From NCBI RefSeq assembly GCF_000495255.1, contig NZ_AVAO01000001.1, positions 114,358-178,357 of the forward strand: a DNA stretch of 64,000 bases, in the 5' to 3' direction. A program made the position numbers and the translations under genes. The notes beneath the pieces were generated by a model. It was not told where the DNA came from, made no database searches, and worked only from the letters and a program-made list of their open reading frames with translations. Source of the stretch: Candidatus Phytoplasma tritici. GTDB lineage: Bacteria; Bacillota_I; Bacilli_A; Acholeplasmatales; Acholeplasmataceae. This document shows, one piece after another, positions 29,230 to 40,126 of the stretch. How positions within the stretch are numbered: the stretch's first letter is position 1; each line of letters begins with the position of its first letter.

Positions 29230-30171
29230 ATGTCATTCCTAAAAAAACTTTTCCATCACAATTCCACTAAATATTCCAAACAAAATCATTGGTATTATTT
29301 GGCTCCTGCCTTAATTCTTATGGTTTTATTTAATTTTTATCCTTTGGTAAAAACTCTTTTTATTTCTTTGGATAGTAGATATAATAAATTTGCAGATACA
29401 TTTTCTTATTCTTTTAATTTTTCCAATTATACTACTACTTTTTGTGATCCTAATTTTAGAACCGCTCTTTTTAACACTTTTTTACTGGTGTTTGCTGCTG
29501 TTCCTATTTCTATTTTTTTATCTTTAATGATTACCTTAGCACTTAACAGTATTTATAATCGTTTTTTTAAAAATGTTTTTCAAACCATTTTTTTCCTCCC
29601 TTATTTAACAAATCCTGTTATTATGGGAATGGTTTTTGCAGTTCTTTTTTATCACAATAGTTTTGGCATCCAAATGCGTCCCGAAGGCTTTTTTAATTCT
29701 TTTTTTGGGCTCCAAAAAGATTGGATTAACATTGCAGCTCCTTATTCGCATAAAATGTTTGTTTTAATTTTTTATGTAGTGTGGAAATCCCTCCCCTTCC
29801 AAATTTTAATTTTTAGTGTGGGATTAAAAAACATTAGTAAAGATTATTACGATGCTGCTAGAATTGACGGCGCTTCCAAAATAACTATTTTTAGAAAAAT
29901 TACTCTTCCCCTACTTGCTCCTACTATTCTTTATCAACTTATCATTGCAATAATTCAAGTTTTTAAAGAATATGAATCTGTTATTGGAGTTTTTGGTAGT
30001 TCTGATACTACCAAGGTAAATACTGTGGTAGGCTATATTTATCAACAATTAGAAGGAACTTTAATGGATTCTTATTCCAGAGGCGCTGCAGCTACTGTTA
30101 TTTTGCTTTTAATTTCTATTCTTTTTACTGCTATTAATTTTTTCTTTTTTGAAAAGAAACTAAATAAATAA
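29230..30171 (+). CDS. ugpA: ABC sugar transporter permease 1
   Basis: The 313-residue membrane protein has six hydrophobic segments and the permease EAA loop DYYDAARIDGASKITIFRKITLPLL near residue 215, which docks on the ATPase. It starts directly after the ATPase stop codon with an AGGATTTTTTAA site before the ATG. The family (UgpA/MalF-like, CUT1) imports oligosaccharides or glycerol-3-phosphate; the substrate cannot be read from the permease. Confidence 0.88.
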   Translation: MSFLKKLFHHNSTKYSKQNHWYYLAPALILMVLFNFYPLVKTLFISLDSRYNKFADTFSYSFNFSNYTTTFCDPNFRTALFNTFLLVFAAVPISIFLSLMITLALNSIYNRFFKNVFQTIFFLPYLTNPVIMGMVFAVLFYHNSFGIQMRPEGFFNSFFGLQKDWINIAAPYSHKMFVLIFYVVWKSLPFQILIFSVGLKNISKDYYDAARIDGASKITIFRKITLPLLAPTILYQLIIAIIQVFKEYESVIGVFGSSDTTKVNTVVGYIYQQLEGTLMDSYSRGAAATVILLLISILFTAINFFFFEKKLNK

Positions 30172-30188
30172 TAAATAAGGATCGAACC

Positions 30189-31079
30189 TTGATAATTATG
30201 TCAAATAATAAAACAAAACTCATTTTTACTAAACTTAAAAAACATTTACCCAAAGTTTGTGCCACTTTTACCAAATACTTTTTTTTGTCTTTTTTTGCTC
30301 TTTTTTTGACTATCCCTTTTTATTGGATGTTAAATTTAGCTCTACAAGACAATCCTTCTTGTCCTAGTTTTTTCCCTAAAGATTTAACGTGGAATAACTT
30401 TTCTTTTTTATTTACCCGTTATAGTTTGTTTTCAACTTTTTTTAAAACCCTTGCTGTTGTTTTTTTCTCTACTGTTTTAGGTATTTTTGTCTCTGTTATA
30501 ACTGCTTTTGCTCTTAGTATTTTAGAATTTAGAACTAAAAAAATTATATTAGGAGTCTTTCTAATTACAACTATGATAACTACTGAAAGTATGTTTTTAA
30601 CTAATTATCAAACAGTTGCACGCCTAGGTTTTGTTGATTCTGGTCAAGGTACTCGTGTTTTTGGTGGCATTTATTTAGCAATGGTACTTCCCTTTCTAAT
30701 CAATGTATTTCATATTTTTTTATTAATGCAAAATATCAAAAAAATTCCCAAAGAACTCTATTTATCTGCCAAAGTTGATGGTAGTAGTGATTGGATTTTT
30801 TTATATAAAATTTTAACTCCACTTTTAAGAGATAACATCATTAACATTATTATTTTTAGAGTGGTTGCTGCTTGGAATGCTTACTTATGGCCTGAACTTG
30901 TAGGCGGAAAATTGCTTACTAATGTGATTAGAAATATTTTTGACTCTGAAAAAAACCAACATTTAGTCAATCAACAAATGGCAGCTACTGTTTTGATGAC
31001 ATTACCTTTAGTTTTGTTGTTCATTTTTTGTAAAAGATATGTTTTAGAAGGAAAATTAAACAGTGGTATCAAAGGATAA
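30189..31079 (+). CDS. ugpE: ABC sugar transporter permease 2
   Basis: The 296-residue partner permease (UgpE/MalG-like) carries the EAA loop ELYLSAKVDGSSDWIFLYKILTPLL and about six membrane helices. The start is uncertain: a TTG at 30189 lies seven bases behind AAGGA, while the ATG at 30198 is 16 bases away. TTG is preferred for spacing. The 3' end overlaps the binding-protein gene by 17 bases. Confidence 0.86.
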   Translation: MIIMSNNKTKLIFTKLKKHLPKVCATFTKYFFLSFFALFLTIPFYWMLNLALQDNPSCPSFFPKDLTWNNFSFLFTRYSLFSTFFKTLAVVFFSTVLGIFVSVITAFALSILEFRTKKIILGVFLITTMITTESMFLTNYQTVARLGFVDSGQGTRVFGGIYLAMVLPFLINVFHIFLLMQNIKKIPKELYLSAKVDGSSDWIFLYKILTPLLRDNIINIIIFRVVAAWNAYLWPELVGGKLLTNVIRNIFDSEKNQHLVNQQMAATVLMTLPLVLLFIFCKRYVLEGKLNSGIKG

Positions 31080-32703
31080 ATTAAAAATCATTCGTTTTTT
31101 TACTTGTTTATTTGTCATTTTAGCATTTATTGTATTATTTCCTAAAATTGATTCTAATGCTTTAAGAAATAATCATGAACAAGAATTAAATGAAATGCTT
31201 ATAAAATATAAAGATAAAGATAGCGAAGCATGGAAAAAATTCCTAGCAAAACCCATCGAAATTGTTTTTTGGCATCGTTTAGATCCTGAAAAAGAAAAAG
31301 GAAAACCGAAAACTGCTTTAGAAGAAATTATTGAAAAATTTAGAAAAGATTATCCTAATATCAAAGTAAAAACAGAATATAAACCTAGTTGGAGTGGGAT
31401 TGTTAAAAACATTAATGTAGCTCTTCCAGCCAACAATGAACCTCATTTAATTGTTTCTTATGTTGATCATTTAGTAAATTATTATGAATCAGGTAAATTA
31501 GTTCCCCTTGATGGATTTAAAGATCACACCAATTTAGAAATTCAATTAGAATCTTGTATAGAAAAAACAAATCTCAAAAAAGAAAAAAAAACATATTTTT
31601 ATTCCAGTTTTGAAGATGAGGCTCAATTGCCTTTGGGTGATGAAAAAGAACCAGGGAAATGGTATTCCTTGCCATTTTCTAAATCTATTGAATTGATGTA
31701 TTATAATCAAGATTATTTTAAACATTTAAAAGAAACAATTAAAGAACAAAAAATTGAAATCGATTCTGATTTTAAATCTTATTTTGAAAATTATGACTCT
31801 AATTTTGAAGGTAAACTTAAAGATGGTATTACATGGGAACAAATGGAAAAGTTATGCAAAGTAATTAAACAAATTGACCCTGAAAAAATCCCTATTTCTT
31901 ATGATTCTGAATCTAATTTATTTATTGTATCTTCCGAACAAAGAGGAATTGAATATACAACTTCACCAACTAAAAAAGATCCATCAAGTCGTGAAGTAGG
32001 AGTGCGTTTTAATAATCCAGATGCTAAAAAAATGATTAAAGATTTTAAAAAGTTTTATGATAACAAATATTTAATTACTCGTAAATTATCTGGTGAAAGT
32101 TATACTACTCATTTATTTATGAATCAAAAAATTTTAATGGATATTTCTTCTTCTAATGGATTTGAATATGTTTCTAAAGCTCCATTTAAAGTAGGAGTAA
32201 CTTCAGTTCCTTATTGGAAAAAAGGAAAACAAGGTCCTGAGTCAGGTAAAAGAAAAGTTTTACAACAAGGATCCAATATTAATTTATTTTATAAAAAAGA
32301 TAAAGATGAAGTGCTTGCTTCTTGGTTGTTTTTAAAATATTTAACTTCCAAAGAAATAAACGAAAAATTAATCAAAAAACTTAGTCAATTTCCTACTCGT
32401 CCTTGTTATGAAAAAAGCGTTAAACCAGAACAAACAAATTCTGAAAGTTCTTACAAAAATAAAGATTCTAAAAATCCAGAAATAAATAAAGATATTTTTG
32501 AATTTATGAAAGATGAAAGAGAAAAAGACAAAGAATCATCTAAAACAGGTAATCCCATTTATTTTTTTTCTCCCACTTTTAGAAAATCCCAGATGTCTCG
32601 TATAGTTGTAGAAAAATTAGTAATAGATTGTTTTTTAGATAAAGACTTAGACAAAAACATCGATACATTATTTAACGAAGCCCAACAAAAAGCAGACTCC
32701 TAA
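31063..32703 (+). CDS. ugpB: ABC transporter solute-binding protein
   Basis: The 546-residue product begins with a membrane segment (about 9-28) and continues as an extracytoplasmic type 1 solute-binding protein. The family start IEIVFWHRLDPEKEKGKPKTALEEIIEKFRKDYPNIKVK is near 66. There is no lipobox cysteine, so the protein is probably held by its uncleaved N-terminal helix. It starts with GTG inside the end of the permease gene, with AAGGA about ten bases upstream. It is longer than typical UgpB (about 430), with Lys/Glu/Ser-rich inserts near 460-500. It delivers the substrate to the two permeases encoded upstream. Confidence 0.86.
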   Translation: MVSKDKLKIIRFFTCLFVILAFIVLFPKIDSNALRNNHEQELNEMLIKYKDKDSEAWKKFLAKPIEIVFWHRLDPEKEKGKPKTALEEIIEKFRKDYPNIKVKTEYKPSWSGIVKNINVALPANNEPHLIVSYVDHLVNYYESGKLVPLDGFKDHTNLEIQLESCIEKTNLKKEKKTYFYSSFEDEAQLPLGDEKEPGKWYSLPFSKSIELMYYNQDYFKHLKETIKEQKIEIDSDFKSYFENYDSNFEGKLKDGITWEQMEKLCKVIKQIDPEKIPISYDSESNLFIVSSEQRGIEYTTSPTKKDPSSREVGVRFNNPDAKKMIKDFKKFYDNKYLITRKLSGESYTTHLFMNQKILMDISSSNGFEYVSKAPFKVGVTSVPYWKKGKQGPESGKRKVLQQGSNINLFYKKDKDEVLASWLFLKYLTSKEINEKLIKKLSQFPTRPCYEKSVKPEQTNSESSYKNKDSKNPEINKDIFEFMKDEREKDKESSKTGNPIYFFSPTFRKSQMSRIVVEKLVIDCFLDKDLDKNIDTLFNEAQQKADS

Positions 32704-32737
32704 AAACTTATTAAAATTAACAAATTAAAGGAAAATT

Positions 32738-33688
32738 ATGAAAATTATTTACAATAAAATTAAAACTTTTGAAATAATTATTATTCATGGACACACAAAT
32801 CCAGATGGTGATTGTTACGGAGCTCAACTAGGTTTAAAAGATGCAATTACAGCAACTTTTCCCCAAAAAAAAGTTTATGCAGTAGGACAACAAAATCCTT
32901 CTTTATCTTTTGTAGGTGTGATGGATGAAGTTTGTGATTCTTTGTACCAAAACGCTCTTGCTATTGTTGTTGATTGCGGTCAAGAAAACAAAATTAGTGA
33001 TCAAAGATTTAAATTAGCCAAAGATACAATTAGAATTGATCATCATTTATTAATAGATAATTACTGCAATTATCAATGGGTAGATGCTAATTATTCTTCT
33101 TGTTCTCAAATGATTTTTGAATTTAAAGAAAAATGCAATATGAAATTAACTTCTAAAGGTGCTTTGGCTATTTATGTAGGTATGGTAACTGATACTGGTA
33201 ATTTTTGTTTTGATAGAGTTGACCAAAACACTCTCAAAGCTGCTGCTTCCTTACTTGCTTTTGATCTTGATGTATCACAAATCTTTTTTCACCTCAACAA
33301 AGAAACTCTTACCTTGTTTCAATATAAAGCCTATATTTATCAAAATGTAGTTACTTCCCAAGGTTTTGTTTACGTTTTTATTTCTCAAGAAATATTGAAA
33401 AAATTTAACTTACATATTGACGTTGCTGCAAGTTTAGTCAATATTTTGGGTCATTTAGAAAATCATCCAGTTTGGGCTTTTTTCTTAGAACAACCAAATT
33501 TAACAATTAGAGCTCGCATTCGTTCTCGTGGTCCTGAAATTAACTCCATTACTAGACAATTTAAAGGTGGAGGTCATCTCAGAGCTTGTGGTGCTATTTT
33601 AAATAACAATCAAGAAATGACTCTTTTCATATCTAAAATAAAAGATTCAATTAAAGCTTTTGAAACCAAATCACAAAACCAAAATTAA
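32738..33688 (+). CDS. nrnA: DHH-family phosphoesterase (NrnA-like)
   Basis: The 316-residue enzyme has the full DHH/DHHA1 motif set: GHTNPDGDCYGAQ (about 18), VVDCGQ (about 79), IRIDHHL (about 99), DTGNF (about 152) and the C-terminal substrate motif GGGHLRACGA. Relatives degrade very short RNAs and the nucleotide pAp, or linear cyclic-di-nucleotide products. AAAGGA precedes the ATG. A paralog lies 1.6 kb downstream on the other side of mnmE. Of the two copies this one keeps all motifs. Confidence 0.88.
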   Translation: MKIIYNKIKTFEIIIIHGHTNPDGDCYGAQLGLKDAITATFPQKKVYAVGQQNPSLSFVGVMDEVCDSLYQNALAIVVDCGQENKISDQRFKLAKDTIRIDHHLLIDNYCNYQWVDANYSSCSQMIFEFKEKCNMKLTSKGALAIYVGMVTDTGNFCFDRVDQNTLKAAASLLAFDLDVSQIFFHLNKETLTLFQYKAYIYQNVVTSQGFVYVFISQEILKKFNLHIDVAASLVNILGHLENHPVWAFFLEQPNLTIRARIRSRGPEINSITRQFKGGGHLRACGAILNNNQEMTLFISKIKDSIKAFETKSQNQN

Positions 33689-33865
33689 TTAAAAACTAAT
33701 TAACAATAAAATTAACCCAACAAAACTTTTTTATTTTTGTAATTATTTTCCCCTTTTCCTTTTGGTTGTAAATTATTTTCATATTATAAATGATAAATAT
33801 CAATTTAAAACAATATTCAATAAATGAAAAGATTACAAAAATCATAAAGAAAGGAGTTACCATAA

Positions 33866-35248
33866 ATGTTTTTTGATACTATTGCTGCTATTTCAACTCC
33901 CTTAGGAACAGGAGGAGTTAGTGTAATTAGGGTTTCTGGCAACAATTCTATCGCAGAAATAAATAAAATTTTTAAAGGAAAAGACCTTATCAAAGCCAAA
34001 ACACATACCATTAATCACGGTTTTATTCTTAACAAAGACCAAACTATTTTAGATGAAGTTTTGATTTCTGTTTTTAAAACTCCTAATTCTTTTACTGGCG
34101 AAAATGTCGTAGAAATTAATGCTCATGGCGGTATTTTAATTACGCAAATGGTTTTAGAAAGAATTTTGTCATTAGATATTAGATTAGCTTTTCCAGGTGA
34201 ATTTAGTCAAAGAGCCTATCTTAATGGAAAAATGGACCTAATTCAAGCTGAATCCATTATGGACTTAATTCATGCCACTAATGAAAATGCCATTAAAATT
34301 GCTCATTCTGGTTTGCAAAAATATACTTCTCAATTAGTGATTTCTTTGCGCGAACAAATTCTTAATTTAATTGCTCAAATTGAAGTTAATATTGATTATC
34401 CTGAATATGATGATATTCCTCAAATCACCCAACAAAAAATCGCTTTGGAAGTCCAAAGTTTAATCCAACAATTAGAAAATATTTTGAGTCACTCCCATAA
34501 AAATAGATATCTTAAAGAAGGAATAAAAACTTTAATTATTGGGCGTCCTAATGTTGGTAAATCAAGCCTTCTTAATGCTTTTTTAAATGAAACTAAAGCT
34601 ATTGTTTCTGATATTTCAGGCACTACTAGAGATTTTGTTGAAGCTTATTTTAATTGTCAAGGCATTACTCTTCATTTAATTGATACTGCAGGCATTCGTA
34701 AAACTGATGATCCCATTGAAAAAATAGGAATTTTAAGAACAGAAAAAATGCTTTTACAAGCAGAATTAATTTTATTAGTTTTAGACCAAAGCAAACATTT
34801 ACAAGAAGAAGATATCCAACTTTTGCAATTAACTCAAAATTATCCGCGTATTATTATAGGAAACAAAGTGGATTTGAAAAGTGATAAATTAATTTCTTCC
34901 CTTTATGATTACTCTTCCCAATTAGCTACACAAGAAATTATTTCAGTTTCAAGTTTGGATAAAACAGGGTTTTTAGAGTTGCAACAAAAAATTTTAGAAA
35001 AATTTCAATTAAATGACATTAAGTCTAAAGATTTTAATTATTTTTCTAATGCAAGACACATTAATCAAATTCAAATTGCTCTTCGATCTTTCCAAGATTT
35101 GAAACAAGCCCTTTTGCGATCAATGCCAATAGATATTTATTCTATTGATCTTACCAAAGCCTATCAAGCGTTAGGACAAATTATAGGTGATAATCAAGAA
35201 AATAATTTAATTAAAGAATTGTTTTCTAAATTTTGTTTAGGAAAATAA
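33866..35248 (+). CDS. mnmE: tRNA modification GTPase MnmE (TrmE)
   Basis: The 460-residue protein, with MnmG, modifies the wobble uridine of several tRNAs. It has the N-terminal folate-binding domain ([23 protein letters not shown]), a helical domain, and an inserted GTPase with [12 protein letters not shown] near 226, [18 protein letters not shown] and NKVD. The family's C-terminal CxGK end is present as FCLGK with the required cysteine. AAAGGAG precedes the ATG. It lies between two DHH phosphoesterase genes. Confidence 0.96.
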   Translation: MFFDTIAAISTPLGTGGVSVIRVSGNNSIAEINKIFKGKDLIKAKTHTINHGFILNKDQTILDEVLISVFKTPNSFTGENVVEINAHGGILITQMVLERILSLDIRLAFPGEFSQRAYLNGKMDLIQAESIMDLIHATNENAIKIAHSGLQKYTSQLVISLREQILNLIAQIEVNIDYPEYDDIPQITQQKIALEVQSLIQQLENILSHSHKNRYLKEGIKTLIIGRPNVGKSSLLNAFLNETKAIVSDISGTTRDFVEAYFNCQGITLHLIDTAGIRKTDDPIEKIGILRTEKMLLQAELILLVLDQSKHLQEEDIQLLQLTQNYPRIIIGNKVDLKSDKLISSLYDYSSQLATQEIISVSSLDKTGFLELQQKILEKFQLNDIKSKDFNYFSNARHINQIQIALRSFQDLKQALLRSMPIDIYSIDLTKAYQALGQIIGDNQENNLIKELFSKFCLGK

Positions 35249-35316
35249 AAAACAAAACAACTAACATCATTTTAACTAAACTTAATATTTTAACAAATAT
35301 AAAGAAAGGAACAAAT

Positions 35317-36255
35317 ATGAAATTTATTGAAACCCAAATTAAAACCTTTGATACTATCATTATTCACGGACATAAAAATCCTGATGGTGATTGTTATGGT
35401 TCTCAACTAGGTTTAAAAAATATGATTCAAAATACCTTTCCTCATAAAAATGTTTATGTGGTGGGTCAAACCAAAGATAATTTAACCTTTTTGGGTCAAA
35501 TGGATGAAATACTTGATGAAACTTACCAAAATGCTTTAGTAATTGTGGTTGACTGCGGTACTACTCAAGCCATCAGCGACCAAAGATTTAAACTGGGAAA
35601 ATTCGTTATTCGAATTGATCATCATATTTTAATTGAAAATTATGGTAATTATCAATGGGTTGATGATTCTTTTGGTTCGTGTTCTGAGATGATTTATTTG
35701 TTAAAAGAAAAACTCAACCTAAACCTAACTTTTAAAGGTGCTTTGGCTATTTATGTGGGTTTAATTGCAGATACTGGTAATTTTAGGTATCATAGAGTAA
35801 GCGCCCAAACTTTAAGAATTGCCTCAGAATTAATTAATTATGGTATTGATGTTGCTTTGGTGGAACAAAATATTAATAAAGTAACGCTTAATTTTTTAAA
35901 ATATCAAGGATATATATGTCAAAATATTGTTGCTTGTGAAGGATTTGCCTATGTTTATGTGAATCAACAAATCATTGAACAATTCAACATTACTTTAGAA
36001 GAGGTTTTTTTGTCAATTAATATTTTATCTAATATTAAAAATTTCCCCTTTTATGCTCTTTTTTTTGAACGTTCTGATTCTAAAATTCAAGTTCGTATTT
36101 GTTCTAACGGACCTCAAATTTATCATATTGTTCAAAAATATGGTTGTAAAGGACACCTAAGAGCTTGTAGTATGTTTTTACCATCCGAAAAAGAAATTTT
36201 GCCTTTTGTTGCTAAAATAAAAAAAGAAATTGCACCCTTTTTCAAAAAAACTTAA
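35317..36255 (+). CDS. DHH-family phosphoesterase, second and diverged copy
   Basis: The 312-residue paralog of the gene at 32738 starts at the ATG at 35317, which follows AAAGGA; an in-frame start at 35233 overlaps mnmE and has no good site. The metal motifs GHKNPDGDCYGSQ, VVDCGT and IRIDHHI are kept. The DHHA1 substrate motif GGGHLRACGA has become GCKGHLRACSM, which may alter nucleic-acid binding. The pair probably arose by duplication and then bracketed mnmE. Altered substrate range is an inference. Confidence 0.85.
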   Translation: MKFIETQIKTFDTIIIHGHKNPDGDCYGSQLGLKNMIQNTFPHKNVYVVGQTKDNLTFLGQMDEILDETYQNALVIVVDCGTTQAISDQRFKLGKFVIRIDHHILIENYGNYQWVDDSFGSCSEMIYLLKEKLNLNLTFKGALAIYVGLIADTGNFRYHRVSAQTLRIASELINYGIDVALVEQNINKVTLNFLKYQGYICQNIVACEGFAYVYVNQQIIEQFNITLEEVFLSINILSNIKNFPFYALFFERSDSKIQVRICSNGPQIYHIVQKYGCKGHLRACSMFLPSEKEILPFVAKIKKEIAPFFKKT

Positions 36256-36495
36256 AAATTTAGATTCAAAATAATAAAAACCAACAAACCAATTACTAAA
36301 AAAATAATCCCTTTTTTTGTGATTTGTGTTATAGTTATTATATATATTATTTAATTTTTTAGTGTAAATAGCACATTATTGTTTAAATAAAATTTTTCAC
36401 CCTTTATTATTTTGCCTCATTATCTTTGTTCATCTTTGTTTTTCCCAATTTCTTAAAAGATCAAAAAACTAAAAAATACAAAAGAAAGGGTTTTT

Positions 36496-38421
36496 ATGAT
36501 TAAAATCAGCTTTTTTGACAATCAAATAAAAGAATTTATTTCAGGTACAACTCCTTTGGCAATTTGGAAAGAATATTTATCTGCACATTTCAAAAAACCA
36601 GTTGCAGCCCTTTTCAACGACCAACCAATAGAACTTGATTTTCCTTTGAAAGAAAATGGCAATTTAGAAATTTTAACCGAATCTGATCCTAAATCTTTGG
36701 AAGTTCTTAACCATAGCACCGCTCACCTTATGGCGCAAGCTATTGCAAGACTTTATCCAGATACCCTTTTTACAGTAGGACCTGCCATTAAAGAAGGATT
36801 TTATTATGATATTGATTTTCAAAATCACACTATTTCGGAAAAAGATTTTCTTGCTATTGAAAAAGTAATGCATCAAATTTCTTTGGAAAACCATACAATC
36901 ACAAGAGAAGAAGTTTCTTTCGAACAAGCCCAAAAATTATTTGCTTGCAACCCTTATAAACAAGTTTTGCTGGAAAAATTTCGCGACCAGGCTATCAGTA
37001 TTTATTATCAAGGAGAATTTTTTGATCTTTGTCTTGGTGGTCATGTAACCAAAACAAGTCTTATTAAACATTTTAAACTTTTAAAAATATCAGGAGCTTA
37101 TTTTCAAGGAGACGCTAAAAACAAAACTTTGACCCGTATTTATGGCATTTCTTTTTTTAAAAAACAAGCGCTTGCGGAATACTTGCAACTTTTGAAAGAA
37201 AGAAAAGAGCGCGACCATAAAAAAATTAATAAAAAACTAGATTTATTCATGTTTAATAAAGAAGTTGGTTTGGGACTTCCCTTTTGGCTTCCTAAAGGAG
37301 CTACTGTAAGGCGTATCGTTGAAAGATATATCGTTGACAAAGAATTAAGCTATGATTATCATCATGTCTACACACCCATTATGGCAAATACAGAACTTTA
37401 CCGCATTTCAGGACATTTGGACCATTACTCTTCTAATATATTTCCCATTATGACTTTGGAAAATGGCGAAAAACTAGTTTTAAGACCAATGAATTGCCCC
37501 CATCACATGATGATTTATAAAAAAACTCCTCATAGTTATAAGGAATTACCTTTACGTATTGCTGAATTAGGAATGATGCATCGATTTGAAAAATCAGGAG
37601 CTGTTTCTGGTTTACAAAGAGTAAGAGAAATGACTCTTAATGATGCTCATATTTTTGCCCGTCCTGACCAAATCAAAGAAGAGATGAAAAAAATTATTAA
37701 TTTAATTTTAGAAGTTTATTGTGATTTTAATATTAAAAATTATGAGTTGCGTCTAAGTTATCACGACCCCAAGGACACAGAAAAATATTTTAATGACGAC
37801 CAAATGTGGCATCACGCTGAAAAAACCCTCAAAGAAACTATTCAAGAATTGGGATTACCCTTTAAAGAAGCTATCGGAGAAGCTGCCTTTTATGGTCCTA
37901 AATTAGATGTGCAAGTGTTTACTGCCCTAGGCAACGAAGAAACACTATCAACAGTACAACTTGATTTTTTGCTTCCTCAAAAATTTGATCTTACTTTTAT
38001 TGGAGAAGATAACAAACACCATCGTCCTGTTGTCATTCATCGCGCAGTTGTTTCTACTATGGAAAGATTTTTAGCGAATTTAATAGAAGAAACTAAGGGT
38101 GCTTTTCCTTTATGGCTTGCTCCTTTACAAGTACTTTTAATTCCTGTGTCTGCTCCTCTACATTTGGAATTTAGCCAAAAAATTAAAGAAATATTACAAT
38201 TACAAAATTTCAGAGTAGAAATTAATTCCAAAGATACTACTTTAGGCTATAAAATTAGAGAAGCACAAAAATTAAAAATTCCTTATCAAGTTGTAATTGG
38301 CAACCACGAAATGACTAACAATTTAATTACTTTTAGAAAATATGGATCTCATTTGCAAACCACAATTAAAGTTGATGAGTTTGTTTCTTTATTAAAAGAT
38401 CAAGTTTTGCAAAAAAAATAA
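36496..38421 (+). CDS. thrS: Threonyl-tRNA synthetase
   Basis: The 641-residue class II synthetase charges tRNA-Thr. It has a TGS domain (1-60), an editing domain with the [10 protein letters not shown] motif (about 72) and YCLGGH-like FDLCLGGHV (about 178), and a catalytic core with motif 2 [24 protein letters not shown] and the zinc-ligand region [13 protein letters not shown]. The C-terminal anticodon-binding domain starts near 540. The length is standard. AAAGAAAGGG precedes the ATG. I see no T-box leader in the 240 bases upstream. Confidence 0.96.
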   Translation: MIKISFFDNQIKEFISGTTPLAIWKEYLSAHFKKPVAALFNDQPIELDFPLKENGNLEILTESDPKSLEVLNHSTAHLMAQAIARLYPDTLFTVGPAIKEGFYYDIDFQNHTISEKDFLAIEKVMHQISLENHTITREEVSFEQAQKLFACNPYKQVLLEKFRDQAISIYYQGEFFDLCLGGHVTKTSLIKHFKLLKISGAYFQGDAKNKTLTRIYGISFFKKQALAEYLQLLKERKERDHKKINKKLDLFMFNKEVGLGLPFWLPKGATVRRIVERYIVDKELSYDYHHVYTPIMANTELYRISGHLDHYSSNIFPIMTLENGEKLVLRPMNCPHHMMIYKKTPHSYKELPLRIAELGMMHRFEKSGAVSGLQRVREMTLNDAHIFARPDQIKEEMKKIINLILEVYCDFNIKNYELRLSYHDPKDTEKYFNDDQMWHHAEKTLKETIQELGLPFKEAIGEAAFYGPKLDVQVFTALGNEETLSTVQLDFLLPQKFDLTFIGEDNKHHRPVVIHRAVVSTMERFLANLIEETKGAFPLWLAPLQVLLIPVSAPLHLEFSQKIKEILQLQNFRVEINSKDTTLGYKIREAQKLKIPYQVVIGNHEMTNNLITFRKYGSHLQTTIKVDEFVSLLKDQVLQKK

Positions 38422-38984
38422 CCTCTTAATTGTAAAAAAAACAATAAAAAAACAAATAAATTTATCATAACGCAAATTTCCAAACTCTAAACTGTTTATA
38501 TAATTTGGTTTTTTTTATCAAAATAAAAACTCAAAAAAATTGAAATAATGTTTTATTATGAATTTTTCAAATAAAAAAGTATTTTAAATATTTTGGTGAC
38601 AATTTTCAAGGGTGGTGTGTTTTATGAAATTTTTAAAATTTTTAAAATTTTTAAAATTTTTATTATATCCTTCTAAGAAATTAAAAAAAGCTTTGGGATT
38701 TTTGGAGGGTTATAATTTTTTTTTCATCAAATATTTAAAATATAGGATGCCAAACTTAAAAGAAAAAAGGATTTTAGATTATAAAACCCAAAATATAGTT
38801 AATTATCGTAGTGCTTGGTCTAAATTTTTATATTAGTTTTTCTTATAGTTTTAAGTTTTATAGTTATTTATATTAATTTAAATTCCCTAAGAAAAAATTA
38901 TTATTTTGCCACGCATTTAAAAAAATTGAATTTATAGGTAAATTTTTAGCAGTGATTTAGATAATTGTTTAAATGGATAAATGA
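38422..38984. other. Intergenic region with a short AAAATTTTT repeat
   Basis: A nine-base unit (AAAATTTTT) is repeated about four times at 38627-38661. A frame through it (38612-38836) would encode KFLKFLKFLKFL followed by basic residues. It has no good ribosome site and no recognisable domain. Otherwise I see only AT-rich sequence. Confidence 0.45.
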
Positions 38985-39592
38985 ATGCATACCAAAAAAA
39001 ATAAAATTTTAGCAATTTTGTTATTAATAAAAGGTATGCTGTCTTCTATTATAGGTTTTTTTGGTTAATAGTTTTATTTGGGCATTAATCGTTTACTTCC
39101 TATAAGCACTTATCTAATGTCCTATATTAACAGGTTTTATTTTTTAGGCAGTTTTACTAATGTTTTTAAGGGGTATTAGAAAAAAATATAGCTTTTATTA
39201 TGGCAAAAATTATTATCTTAGTTATTGTCATTCCTTTTTTATCATCAGTTTTGTTTGTGGGGATTGCCACTTATCTATATTATAATGTAATACCCAAATT
39301 AGCAATTAATCCACAAAAAGAAGAAACCAAATTCAACTTTAAAAATATCAAATTAATGTTTTTTTGTGTTATTTTCTTTTCATAAGTTTTTTAATATTTT
39401 TATTATTATTTAATAATAAATTCAATTACGGCTATTTTAATTTTAATCATCACTATAGTAATAGTAATGTGAGTTTCAATTTTAGAAAAATTCGATTATT
39501 ATATACAAATCAAAACACCTAAAAAATATGAATGGATTATTATTAGTTCTTTGTTTATTATTTTTATTGCAATTTATTTTATTATTTTTTAA
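38985..39592 (+). pseudogene. Decayed membrane-protein gene
   Basis: The start MHTKKNKILAILLLIKGMLSSIIGFFG looks like an N-terminal membrane helix, but the frame stops after 26 codons. Further hydrophobic stretches (MAKIIILVIVIPFLSSVLFVG at 39200, AILILIITIVIV near 39430, EWIIISSLFIIFIAIYFIIF to 39592) lie in shifting frames. This pattern fits a multi-helix membrane protein broken by several stops and shifts. Family unknown. Confidence 0.45.
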
Positions 39593-39770
39593 TATGGTTT
39601 TATTTATATACGTATATTTACTGATTACAAATTTTAGATAACTTAATATTTATTTCATTTAAAAAATGTTAGCATCATCTGTATTTTTTTATTCGCTAAA
39701 TCATTTTATTTTACTATTTTTTCTTATTTACACCAAACCGATAAAAATTTCCAAAAATCCCCTAAAACTA

Positions 39771-39799
39771 TTGACAAAGCTCACTTTTTATTATATAAT
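39771..39799 (+). promoter_or_regulatory. Consensus vegetative promoter of the infC-rpmI-rplT operon
   Basis: TTGACA (39771-39776) and TATAAT (39794-39799) are both perfect and are separated by 17 bases. It is the best promoter in the window. Confidence 0.85.
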
Positions 39800-40126
39800 T
39801 AGGACGGTATTGTTATTGTTTTATTTTATATAATATTCAAAATATAATTATAAAAATTATCAAAGATTTTGTAATAATCTTATGATATTAACGTGAAAAG
39901 AAGAGTTTTTCTCTCGCCTGATTAACAATTAGTTTTTAGGCAAATGGCACATAAACATTTAGTGTTAGTTATTTTAGAGAAGAGAAATGTTCCTTTGGGC
40001 GTTTCTCTTTTTTTTTATTTTCTCTTTTTTTTTATTTTCTCTTTTTTCTTTGTTTCGTCCCCCCCGCGTTATGTTATTTCATTTTATTTTTACAAAACAA
40101 TCCCAAAACCCAAGGAGGTTTTAAAT
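39800..40126 (+). promoter_or_regulatory. infC leader with terminator/antiterminator pair (L20-leader-like)
   Basis: The leader is about 325 bases and carries an intrinsic terminator before infC. The segment TTTCTCT at 39908-39914 repeats the terminator's 3' arm and could instead pair with its 5' arm AGAGAAA (39981-39987), forming an antiterminator. A GCCT/AGGC pair near 39916-39941 adds structure. In Firmicutes the same operon is controlled by ribosomal protein L20 through such a leader. This function is inferred by position and structure. Confidence 0.6.
39981..40016 (+). terminator. Intrinsic terminator inside the infC leader
   Basis: A 12-bp stem (AGAGAAATGTTC with GGGCGTTTCTCT, including G-U pairs) with a CTTT loop is followed by a long T run. 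It lies upstream of infC and so acts as an attenuator. Confidence 0.75.

Noticed and set aside
38612..38836. Frame encoding KFLKFLKFLKFL and a basic tail
   Set aside because: The start is a nine-base simple repeat, there is no good ribosome site, and it lies beside a decayed gene. It remains possible but unsupported.
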